From Halomonas qaidamensis (GTDB lineage Bacteria > Pseudomonadota > Gammaproteobacteria > Pseudomonadales > Halomonadaceae): a stretch of DNA of 64,000 nt. This document shows positions 27,282 to 34,283 of this stretch, one piece after another (within the stretch, counting starts at the first letter, position 1; every line of letters begins with the position of its first letter). The notes beneath the pieces are model-generated. The model was not told the DNA's origin and ran no database searches. It worked only from the letters and a program-made list of their open reading frames with translations. A program made the translations under genes and the position numbers. The stretch covers positions 930,001-994,000 of the forward strand of contig NZ_CP080627.1 in the NCBI RefSeq assembly GCF_025917315.1. The letters run 5' to 3'.

Positions 27282-29162
27282 ATGAGACGCTGGCGCTGGC
27301 TGAGAACCCCGTGGGTGCAAAAAGGGCTAGTGAGCTTAGGGCTGCTGGCCGCTGTAGCCCTGTGGGTAGAGCCAGACGCGGTGATGGCCGAAGTGCAGCG
27401 CTTTGCGCCGGGTTGGATGGCTCTGGCGCTGTTGATCAGCGTTCTGCAAGTGATGCTGAGTGCGTGGCGTTGGCAGTTGACGGCAGGCTTAATCGACGTG
27501 CCGTTGCGCTACCGTTATGCACTGCGGGAATACTACTTAGCATTATTGGTTAACCAACTTTTACCAGGTGGCGTGTTGGGTGATGCAGGTCGTGCCCATC
27601 GCCATGCTCGTCAGTCTTCTTCAAAGGGTAGTGCTTGGCGTGCGGTGGTGATTGAGCGTGCTTCTGGGCAATTTGCGATCGCACTTTACACACTAATCGC
27701 CTTGTTCACGTCACCACTCTGGCTAACGGCGCTGGGTTTCAGTGGCTTGATGGTAGTGGCGGGCGTAGCGGTTATCGTGATAGTGGCCGGTGTGACGCTG
27801 ATTGTCTGGTTGCAGCGCTCGGCGGTAACGCTACCCGCTTGGTGTGCTGCATTAGGACAGGATATGCGCCGCGGGCTATTGCAGCGTGACGTATGGCCAC
27901 GGCAACTGATCTCTTCTCTTTCTATCGTGCTTAGCTATGGCCTAGTGATGGTCTGTGCGGCTCGGGCAATCGGCATTGAACTGGCGACATTAGATATTTT
28001 GGCGTTGGCTCCAGTGTTACTGCTTGCCATGCTGGTACCCCTTTCGATTGCCGGGTGGGGGTTACGGGAAGGCGCCGCCGCAGGCATTTGGATGTTTGTT
28101 GGCTTGCCTTCGGCGCAAGGTGTGGCGATATCACTGGCTTATGGTGTGTTAGTGCTGATGGGTAGTCTGCCAGGCATTTGGGCAGCGCTGGCTTCACGAA
28201 CACGCGCTACGCCGTCCAGTTCTCCGTCAGGCAGTGCGCCCACTCAGCACTACGTCGAAGAGCGTGTCGTCCCCGCAGCGGAAAGAGCGCATCGTCGGGC
28301 GCAGGGCGCTCTCAAGGGTGTCGATGGGCGTCATCTGCAGCCCAGGTCGGCCGGAACCGATGAGCAGTGGCGCGACCAGCAAATGCAGACGGTCAACCGC
28401 GTCCGCCTCAATGAATTGCGAAACAGTAACGCCGCCGCCTTCTACCAATACCCGCGTAAGGCCACGATCTGCCAGCCAGGTAATAACGTCGGCGGGGCGG
28501 AACTGACCATTGGTATCCAACGGCAGCACGCAGTGTTCGGCGGACGTTGGCGCCACCGTTGCCTCTGGCCCGGTGAGATGCAGCGTGGGTGCGGTAGACG
28601 TGTTGAACAGCGCCAAATCAGTCGGCACGCGGCCACGTGGGTCAATCACCACACGGGTAGGGTGCTTGCCCGTTACGTTGCGTACTGTGAGCTGGGGGTT
28701 GTCAGCGCTCGCCGTACCCGCGCCAATCACTACGGCATCTGCCAGCGCCCGCAGACGGTGCAGATGCACCAAACTTTCAACGCCATTGATGTAGTGGGAG
28801 TGACCGCTTTCCGTAGCGATGCGCCCATCCAGGCTCTGCCCCAGTTGCGCAACCACCCAGCTCGAATGACGCACCAGTGGCAGCAAACACGTCAACAGCT
28901 CCTGCGCGGCGCTTGTAACAGTGATAGAAGAGTGCCAGCAGCCATGGGTATCAAGCGTCATTGTGGCGTCACTTCTGATGCCCTGTTGAACGTCCAGCAA
29001 CCATGCCCACGCTTGGTCGATATCGATCATCTTTTCATTGGTACTAGGCATGGTATCTCCATTCAGAAAACAGCAACTCATCATGCGGGGCCATGTTGCC
29101 CGACGCAAGCAAACGTTGTCCGCCCCAACAGGCAACTTGGAGGCCTACATGTATCACATTGA
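27282..29162 (+). CDS. YbhN/UPF0104 flippase-like membrane protein; reading frame runs on through antisense ribD
   Basis: The first 315 residues form a typical LPG-synthase transmembrane/YbhN-type protein: a Trp-rich start at MRRWRWLRTPW, seven or eight hydrophobic helices, and the family blocks NQLLPGGVLGDAGRAHRHAR and VPLSIAGWGLREGAAAGIW. A normal relative would end near 28200-28250. Here no in-frame stop occurs until 29162, so the frame continues for about 310 more codons opposite the RibD gene. That tail is basic and His/Arg/Gln-rich and looks like antisense, not protein. The start at ATG 27282 follows 4 bases after the glycosyltransferase stop. Confidence 0.75.
   Translation: MRRWRWLRTPWVQKGLVSLGLLAAVALWVEPDAVMAEVQRFAPGWMALALLISVLQVMLSAWRWQLTAGLIDVPLRYRYALREYYLALLVNQLLPGGVLGDAGRAHRHARQSSSKGSAWRAVVIERASGQFAIALYTLIALFTSPLWLTALGFSGLMVVAGVAVIVIVAGVTLIVWLQRSAVTLPAWCAALGQDMRRGLLQRDVWPRQLISSLSIVLSYGLVMVCAARAIGIELATLDILALAPVLLLAMLVPLSIAGWGLREGAAAGIWMFVGLPSAQGVAISLAYGVLVLMGSLPGIWAALASRTRATPSSSPSGSAPTQHYVEERVVPAAERAHRRAQGALKGVDGRHLQPRSAGTDEQWRDQQMQTVNRVRLNELRNSNAAAFYQYPRKATICQPGNNVGGAELTIGIQRQHAVFGGRWRHRCLWPGEMQRGCGRRVEQRQISRHAATWVNHHTGRVLARYVAYCELGVVSARRTRANHYGICQRPQTVQMHQTFNAIDVVGVTAFRSDAPIQALPQLRNHPARMTHQWQQTRQQLLRGACNSDRRVPAAMGIKRHCGVTSDALLNVQQPCPRLVDIDHLFIGTRHGISIQKTATHHAGPCCPTQANVVRPNRQLGGLHVSH
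28227..29051 (-). CDS. RibD C-terminal reductase-domain protein (no deaminase domain)
   Basis: 274 residues of the DHFR-like RibD_C fold, which reduces the ribosyl group of a riboflavin-type pyrimidine to ribityl with NADPH. Motifs: VVAQLGQSLDGRIATESGHSHYING, LRALADAVVIGAGTASADNPQL, HPTRVVIDPRGRVP, RVLVEGGGVTVSQFI and DRLHLLVAPLLIGSGRPGL. The zinc deaminase half (HAE, PCxxxxxC) is absent; only about 75 unassigned residues precede. ATG 29051 is chosen for its GGAG Shine-Dalgarno. It is divergent from ribA, with the starts 97 bases apart, and overlaps the flippase frame. Confidence 0.88.
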   Translation of the reverse strand: MPSTNEKMIDIDQAWAWLLDVQQGIRSDATMTLDTHGCWHSSITVTSAAQELLTCLLPLVRHSSWVVAQLGQSLDGRIATESGHSHYINGVESLVHLHRLRALADAVVIGAGTASADNPQLTVRNVTGKHPTRVVIDPRGRVPTDLALFNTSTAPTLHLTGPEATVAPTSAEHCVLPLDTNGQFRPADVITWLADRGLTRVLVEGGGVTVSQFIEADAVDRLHLLVAPLLIGSGRPGLQMTPIDTLESALRPTMRSFRCGDDTLFDVVLSGRTA

Positions 29163-30252
29163 ACGCGCTATTTTCGATATTCGCCGTGGATTGCCCGTGG
29201 TGATTAATACCGGAGAGCAACGCCTGTTGGTACAGGCACTTGAAGGCAGTGTGTCGGTCGATTCACTGGCGAAACTCTCCGGCTCTCGGCCAGCGTTGGT
29301 ATTAACGCGTCATCGTTTGGAGGCAATGGGCATGTCGCTGAAAGCGGATGCGGCTTGCTTACCGCTCACCGAACAAATCAGTGAGCGTGATTTGCATCAC
29401 CTTGCTGTATCCAATGAAGCGTCGGAGGCCCATTCACTGTTAAGCGGCCTGAAGCCTGCAGGCGTAGGGGAGCGAGGTGCTGTGGCGCTTATGCGCCGTG
29501 CGCTGTTGATACCGGCGGCGCTGTGCGCTGAGGTCAGTGCGGCATCCGCCGAGCATATTGCTCAGCAGCTATCAAAAGGTGAGCTGTTAGAAGTTAATGC
29601 CCGGGATGCAGAGAAGTGTTTAGCTGGCGCACCGGGGATGCTAAAGCGTGTAAGCGAGGCGCGTATTCCCCTGGAAGAAGCGCCTGAAAGCCGCTTTGTG
29701 CTGTTCCGTGAGCCTGACGGGTTACGTGAGCATGTGGCCGTAGTGATTGGTGATTTGGCTACTATCCCTGGGGCAGTTCCTTTGCGTATGCACTCGGCTT
29801 GCCTCACTGGTGATCTGTTCGGCAGCCTGCGCTGTGACTGTGGCGAACAGTTGCGTAATGCAGTGGCCGATATTCAAGCCATGGGTGGCGGCGTGCTGCT
29901 TTATTTAGCACAAGAGGGGCGGGGGATTGGTCTAGCCAATAAACTGCGCGCCTACACCTTGCAAGATGGCGGTTTAGACACTGTCGATGCCGACCAAGTA
30001 CTAGGGTTTGGCGACGACGAGCGTCAATACGCCGTCGCGGTGGATATGCTCAATGCGCTAGAGATCGATAAAGTTCAGTTGTTGACCAACAACCCGCTAA
30101 AAATGGCAGCGCTGCGTGAAGGCGGTGTTGAAGTCGTCTCACGTCAAGCGCTCTACGGCAGTGTAACGGATCACAATCACCGCTACCTAAGCGCCAAAGC
30201 CAATCGAGCAGGGCATTTCTTAGACGAGGTACTTGAAGGACGTGGGCGTTAA
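29149..30252 (+). CDS. ribA: GTP cyclohydrolase II with degenerate N-terminal domain
   Basis: 367 residues. The C-terminal half is a full GTP cyclohydrolase II: zinc ligands C218, C229 and C231 in RMHSACLTGDLFGSLRCDCGEQLR, EGRGIGLANKLRAY, and TNNPLKMAALREGGVEV. It opens GTP to a diaminopyrimidine with loss of formate. The N-terminal 175 residues occupy the place of a RibB domain, but the acidic DHBP-synthase motif is not visible, so I think this domain is inactive. A GGAGG Shine-Dalgarno precedes ATG 29149. It ends tail to tail with the creatininase gene (TTAA shared). Confidence 0.9.
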   Translation: MYHIERAIFDIRRGLPVVINTGEQRLLVQALEGSVSVDSLAKLSGSRPALVLTRHRLEAMGMSLKADAACLPLTEQISERDLHHLAVSNEASEAHSLLSGLKPAGVGERGAVALMRRALLIPAALCAEVSAASAEHIAQQLSKGELLEVNARDAEKCLAGAPGMLKRVSEARIPLEEAPESRFVLFREPDGLREHVAVVIGDLATIPGAVPLRMHSACLTGDLFGSLRCDCGEQLRNAVADIQAMGGGVLLYLAQEGRGIGLANKLRAYTLQDGGLDTVDADQVLGFGDDERQYAVAVDMLNALEIDKVQLLTNNPLKMAALREGGVEVVSRQALYGSVTDHNHRYLSAKANRAGHFLDEVLEGRGR

Positions 30253-31037
30253 TCTGACGTTTTCCGCGTGATAAGCGGTGGCAGGTGGGCGGTTTCGGCC
30301 ACCACCTGTGCCAACTGAGTGGCGTAGTGCTTCACTAGCCGTTCACCTAATGCTTGATGAGCATCCGTTGCATCACCGGCAACGCCAAACGTACTCAGGT
30401 CCTCGGCAAGCCAGGCAAACGCGGCGCTACCCTCTGGGCTGACCAGTGCGTCACCTTTAGGCATTGCCGGTGGGGTAGGTTGGTAGTTATCGAGCTGAAC
30501 AAGCTCAGGCGCTAAATGTAGCATGATGGCGGTTTCCAGCAGGCCGCCATGCAATCCGTAGCGCAGCTCATCGGCATTAATAGCGCCTTCCAACGGCGGT
30601 AGCCGCGTATAAGTGGCTTTCACTACGCGCATTTCAAATTGCTTGCGTAGGGTTAATGCGGCAAGGTCCATCACGGCTTTATTGCCGCCGTGGCTATTAA
30701 TCAACACCAGCTTTTTTATCCCTGTACTCGCAATGCTTTTGCCATAAGCTTCTAATGTCGCGATGGCGAGTGGAGCGGGTAGGCTAAGTGTTCCAGCAAA
30801 ACTGGCGTGTTCGTCGCTCGCACCGACGGCAATTGATGGCAGGCATAACACATCAAGCGCTGGGTCAATCATGGCTAACATGGCAGCTTGTAAGCCTTCT
30901 CCAATGATCAGGTCGGTACCTAATGGCAGGTGCGTACCGTGCTGCTCAATGGCCCCCAGGGTGATCACTGCAACTGGATCACCTTCGGCAATCGAGGCGA
31001 GTTGGGGAGCGGTGAGGGTTTGCCAGTGATAAATCAT
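30249..31037 (-). CDS. Creatininase-family amidohydrolase
   Basis: 262-residue metal-dependent amidase/formamide hydrolase. Metal ligands are visible: E31 and H33 in GAIEQHGTHLPLGTD (with D42), H116 in NSHGGN, and E168 in HGGLLETAIML. The family includes creatininase and the archaeal ArfB deformylase, which removes formate from the product of archaeal GTP cyclohydrolase III. Next to GTP cyclohydrolase II and a RibD reductase, a pyrimidine-formamide role is a sensible inference. Its start is directly preceded by a 14-base tandem repeat array. Confidence 0.88.
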   Translation of the reverse strand: MIYHWQTLTAPQLASIAEGDPVAVITLGAIEQHGTHLPLGTDLIIGEGLQAAMLAMIDPALDVLCLPSIAVGASDEHASFAGTLSLPAPLAIATLEAYGKSIASTGIKKLVLINSHGGNKAVMDLAALTLRKQFEMRVVKATYTRLPPLEGAINADELRYGLHGGLLETAIMLHLAPELVQLDNYQPTPPAMPKGDALVSPEGSAAFAWLAEDLSTFGVAGDATDAHQALGERLVKHYATQLAQVVAETAHLPPLITRKTSD

Positions 31038-31048
31038 GTAGGTTCTCT

Positions 31049-31132
31049 TGTTTTAAAGCCCGTGTTTTAAAGACTATGTTTCAAGGACTATGTTTTAAGG
31101 ACTATGTTTTAAAAGCTATATTTTAAAGCCCA
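31049..31132. repeat. Six 14-bp tandem repeats upstream of the creatininase gene
   Basis: Units at 31049, 31063, 31077, 31091, 31105 and 31119, consensus TGTTTTAAAGnCTA or TGTTTTAAAGCCCG, unbroken. The array begins 11 bases before the creatininase start codon, so it covers its leader and probable promoter. Confidence 0.92.
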
Positions 31133-31181
31133 ATGCCAGTCAGTTAAGCCTGACTGGCATTAGCTGATGGGCTGGTTTTTT
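31127..31181 (+). terminator. Long hairpin with T tract
   Basis: Inner arms AATGCCAGTCAG (31132-31143) and CTGACTGGCATT (31150-31161) are perfect; outer arms AGCCCA and TGGGCT (31168-31173) extend it; GG and six Ts follow. It could terminate plus-strand transcripts. Confidence 0.7.
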
Positions 31182-31230
31182 GTTTAATAAGTGCCTGACG
31201 GTGACTCCATCCCAGCCCTCCGAGCCAGCC

Positions 31231-31384
31231 TCGTCATTCCCGCAGGCCCTGCCACTTCGTCATTCCCGCAGGCCCTTAGCGGGAATCCATGTTGATCTGG
31301 GGTTTCGGGCTGCTGCAGGCCAAGGTCAAGGTGGATTCCCGATAACCCCACTCGGGAATGACGGTGCGTTGACTCGGGAATGAC
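31231..31384. repeat. MITE-like palindromic intergenic repeat
   Basis: TCGTCATTCCCGCAGGCCCT occurs twice (31231 and 31257). The right side carries two inverted copies of its core (CGGGAATGAC at 31353 and 31375). Inner arms GCGGGAATCCA (31279) and TGGATTCCCG (31332) are also inverted. GTCATTCCCGC...GCGGGAATCCA is the pattern of dispersed palindromic repeats seen in many proteobacteria. No ORF inside. Confidence 0.75.
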
Positions 31385-31436
31385 ATGCAGTGCTCGCTTT
31401 GTGAGGTGGCCGCTTTGTTATATGGGGCTAGGGGAT

Positions 31437-31510
31437 AATGCCAGTCAGCCTTAACTGACTGGTATTAGTATTTTAAAGCCCGTGTTTTAAAGCCCGTGTT
31501 TTAAAATCGT
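31437..31510. repeat. Second hairpin and three 14-bp repeats
   Basis: AATGCCAGTCAG (31437-31448) and CTGACTGGTATT (31455-31466) repeat the hairpin at 31132 in inverted sense (loop CCTTAA against GCTTAA). Three 14-bp units of the TGTTTTAAAGCCCG type follow at 31469, 31483 and 31497. The whole 31049-31510 block is thus a nested mirror arrangement around the MITE-like element. Confidence 0.88.
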
Positions 31511-31521
31511 TTTTTGAAGAA

Positions 31522-32304
31522 TTAGGCGGATGCGCGTAACAGCGGGTGGTCGGCACGGCAGGCGTAGAGATCCCCAGAGGCCAAGCCGTCGACGCCATCG
31601 TTGAGCCACTGGGTAATGGTTTCAGGGGATTGCCAGGTTGCCCAGCGGAAGTGGCGCTGCTCACCGGCAATTGCATTGAAACGGTAGTCGCCAAGGCGGG
31701 ACAGCTGTTCAACGCAGGCATGGCTGACCTCTAACACGCCCGCAACAAACTCTACCGAAAGCGCTGCTACCGCGTGGTTAAGCCCCATCAGTACCTCTGC
31801 TTCAAACCCTTCAACATCAATTTTTATAAAGCTAGGCTCGCCGTAAGTGGCAATGAGCTGATCCAGAGTAGTGACTTCCACTCTTAGCTGCTGTTCCCAT
31901 TGTACGTGCTGAAAGCCGGGGTTTCGTTCGCCCACCTGGTGTCGCCATTCGGTCGCTAAGGTAGAGAGGGTCGGGTTGCTAACACTGATAGCGATATCCG
32001 CATGGCCGGATTGCGGTCCAGCGGCCAGTGGTAAGAGCGTAATGTTCGGTCGATTGAGTATCCGTTTAAACCATTTGGCCAGTGCTGGTTGTGGCTCTAA
32101 TGCCACTACTTTAGCACCTAGCGCGTGGAAGGCGGCACTACGGTCGCCTAAGTGAGCGCCAATATCAAAAGCGATATCGCCTGGTTGAATAAACGGACGA
32201 TATAACTGCTTTAGGCTCCTTTGCCTTCCTGGCCGCCAGTAAATAAACAGTGAACGCGCCATACCGCTGGTACTGCGGAGCCGATGGAAAAAAGCAGAAG
32301 GCAT
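31522..32304 (-). CDS. FkbM-family methyltransferase
   Basis: SAM-dependent O-methyltransferase, 260 residues. Motif I is IAFDIGAHLGDRSAAF, followed by VVALEPQPALAKWF and the FkbM signature FIKIDVEGFEAEVLMGLNHA. It starts inside the opgH stop (TAATG), so it is translated with the glucan genes. I infer that it methylates the periplasmic glucan or a related surface glycan. No signal peptide, so it would act in the cytoplasm. Confidence 0.88.
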   Translation of the reverse strand: MPSAFFHRLRSTSGMARSLFIYWRPGRQRSLKQLYRPFIQPGDIAFDIGAHLGDRSAAFHALGAKVVALEPQPALAKWFKRILNRPNITLLPLAAGPQSGHADIAISVSNPTLSTLATEWRHQVGERNPGFQHVQWEQQLRVEVTTLDQLIATYGEPSFIKIDVEGFEAEVLMGLNHAVAALSVEFVAGVLEVSHACVEQLSRLGDYRFNAIAGEQRHFRWATWQSPETITQWLNDGVDGLASGDLYACRADHPLLRASA

Positions 32305-34283
32305 TAGTAAGGCTCCTTAATGGGTGGGGCATGTTTGGTTGCTGTTTGAATGTGATAGCGAAATGACTGGCAGGGCATATCGCCTGGCTGTTCCTGGGGA
32401 AGCGCTAGAGAAAGTGTTAGCGACGGGCGAGATAAAGTAGCACTGGTTTGATGGCTGCGGCTTTCTAACGCGGCAAACTCCTCCAAAAGTGGTGGTTGTT
32501 GTGCTGAACTGGGTGTTTGCAGTAAGCCGAATTTTTGGCTAACGAGGCTTCCCCAAGTGGCACTGCTGGAATATTTCACCAGTGGAGCGGCTCCAATCAA
32601 TCCAAGCCATGCGGGAGTTAGCCAACCAAACGCAGAGGGTGAAAAAAGCATCATCGTGCCTGCCCAAGCTATACCACACAGCGTCATCCACCCAGTGTGG
32701 TGCCATGTTTCTCGCCAGCTTAGCGAACGCTCTCCCCGGTGTTGGGTTTGCCAGTCAATGGCTCGGCCAATCAATACGTTGACGATAAATAAGCTATGCC
32801 ACGCCATCATCAGCGGTGCAATTAGAGCAGCAAACAGAATTTCTAATAACGTGCTGGTGACAAGCTTGAGTCGCCCGCCATACGCATGGGGGCATTGCCA
32901 GAACGTTAATAATAGACCCAGCAGTTTGGGGGCGAGCAGCATACCCAGCGTTACGCTTAACAGCCCCAGCGAGAGGGCTTCAGGCAACGGCGGGTTTGAC
33001 GTGGACTCAATGGCTTGATAACCCACCATGAGGCTGGTGCAGAGTAGAAGCCCAAGCCAAACAAGCGAAGAAAGGTAGGCAAACGCGCCGAATAAAAAGT
33101 GAAGTCGACTAATCGGGTGAAACCCTGCGCCGGTGAGTAAGCGTAAGTGCTGCAGATTGCCCTGTAGCCAGCGGCGGTCACGCTTGGCAAAGTCGAGCAT
33201 GTTGCTCGGCATGGCTTCAAAGCTGTTGTGTGACGCGCTGGCGTAAGGGTTATGTCGGGATACGGCGGTGGTCGCAGAGGTATCCAGTAACACCTGCCAG
33301 CCGCCCCGTTTAAGAAGTGCCGCTTCGACGAAGTCGTGGCTTAATAGCTCCCCGCCCAACGGTGGCTTACCTGAGAGGATAGGTAGCCCCGCATGGGCCA
33401 TAAAGGCGCGTGTGCGAATGATCGCATTGTGGCCCCAGTAATTTGCCGCATCACCTTGCCAGAAGCTTTGGCCCGCTGCCAGCATCGGGCTGTAAAGTGC
33501 TGAGGCTAGCTGGGTAAAACGGCCAAATAGAGTACGTTGGCCAACGGGAATAGGGACCGTTTGAATAAGGCCTACGCTGGGTTGGCGCTGCATCCGGTGT
33601 ACTAAGTGCAGCAGCGTAGCGCCACTCATTAGGCTGTCGGCATCTAGCACCACCAAGTAGTCATAGCGGCGGCCCCAGCGGCGACAAAACTCTGCAATAT
33701 TGCCTGCTTTTCGGCCGTCATTATTAGGGCGTCGCCGATAATGAACGGCTATTTGTCCGGCAAGGCGCTGTTGCAAAGCAGCCACATGGGCCGCTTCGAT
33801 ATCTGCCATGGCCGACTCTTGGGTATCGCTTAGCACAAACACTTCAAAGTATTTGTTGATAGCACTGGGAGTCCCTGCAACATACGCTTCTGCTTGCTGG
33901 AGAAGTGAACGACACGTTGCTTCTAGTCCTGCAATGGTAGGGATGGGAGGCTCTGCATAAATAGGCATTACGAGTGCGGTGCGGCTGACTAGCAGGCTGG
34001 CATTAGGGTTCACAATAGCTTGGCGACGTAAGCTGAGTGGATCGCGGCGTAGCGCACAAAGCACAAACCCACATAGTGCCCCCCAAAATGCCAATGCTAT
34101 CCAACTAAACGTAAATGCAAACAGTATTAGCATAGTGAGCTGCCAACCAATGGCCAGATTAGCAACTACCTTTGCCATTACGAGGCAGCCACCGATGCTT
34201 GTAGCTAACACCGCACAAGCAAGGAAGGCTCGGCGACTGTTAAGCCAGGGGATTGAAGGCCGCAATGCGTGGAGATCAGGCAT
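32304..34283 (-). CDS. opgH: Glucan glucosyltransferase OpgH (MdoH)
   Basis: Inner-membrane GT2 enzyme that builds the beta-1,2 backbone of osmoregulated periplasmic glucans, 659 residues from the ATG at 34283. Catalytic features are the DADSLM aspartate pair, GGELLSHDFVEA, and RDRRWLQGNLQHL (the QxxRW-type motif). Multiple membrane helices flank the cytoplasmic GT domain. Its start overlaps the opgG stop (8 bases). It is shorter than E. coli OpgH at the N-terminus. Confidence 0.93.
   Translation of the reverse strand: MPDLHALRPSIPWLNSRRAFLACAVLATSIGGCLVMAKVVANLAIGWQLTMLILFAFTFSWIALAFWGALCGFVLCALRRDPLSLRRQAIVNPNASLLVSRTALVMPIYAEPPIPTIAGLEATCRSLLQQAEAYVAGTPSAINKYFEVFVLSDTQESAMADIEAAHVAALQQRLAGQIAVHYRRRPNNDGRKAGNIAEFCRRWGRRYDYLVVLDADSLMSGATLLHLVHRMQRQPSVGLIQTVPIPVGQRTLFGRFTQLASALYSPMLAAGQSFWQGDAANYWGHNAIIRTRAFMAHAGLPILSGKPPLGGELLSHDFVEAALLKRGGWQVLLDTSATTAVSRHNPYASASHNSFEAMPSNMLDFAKRDRRWLQGNLQHLRLLTGAGFHPISRLHFLFGAFAYLSSLVWLGLLLCTSLMVGYQAIESTSNPPLPEALSLGLLSVTLGMLLAPKLLGLLLTFWQCPHAYGGRLKLVTSTLLEILFAALIAPLMMAWHSLFIVNVLIGRAIDWQTQHRGERSLSWRETWHHTGWMTLCGIAWAGTMMLFSPSAFGWLTPAWLGLIGAAPLVKYSSSATWGSLVSQKFGLLQTPSSAQQPPLLEEFAALESRSHQTSATLSRPSLTLSLALPQEQPGDMPCQSFRYHIQTATKHAPPIKEPY

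Noticed and set aside
28178-28794. Plus-strand ORFs opposite the RibD gene as separate genes
   Set aside because: Antisense frames without starts, ribosome sites or motifs; only the run-on of the flippase frame is worth noting.
31229-31386. CRISPR array from repeated GTCATTCCCGC motifs
   Set aside because: Only two direct copies, plus inverted copies; no regular spacers and no cas genes. It fits a palindromic dispersed repeat.
31473-31721. 82-codon minus-strand ORF overlapping the fkbM end and repeats
   Set aside because: Frame-shifted shadow of fkbM; includes tandem repeat sequence.
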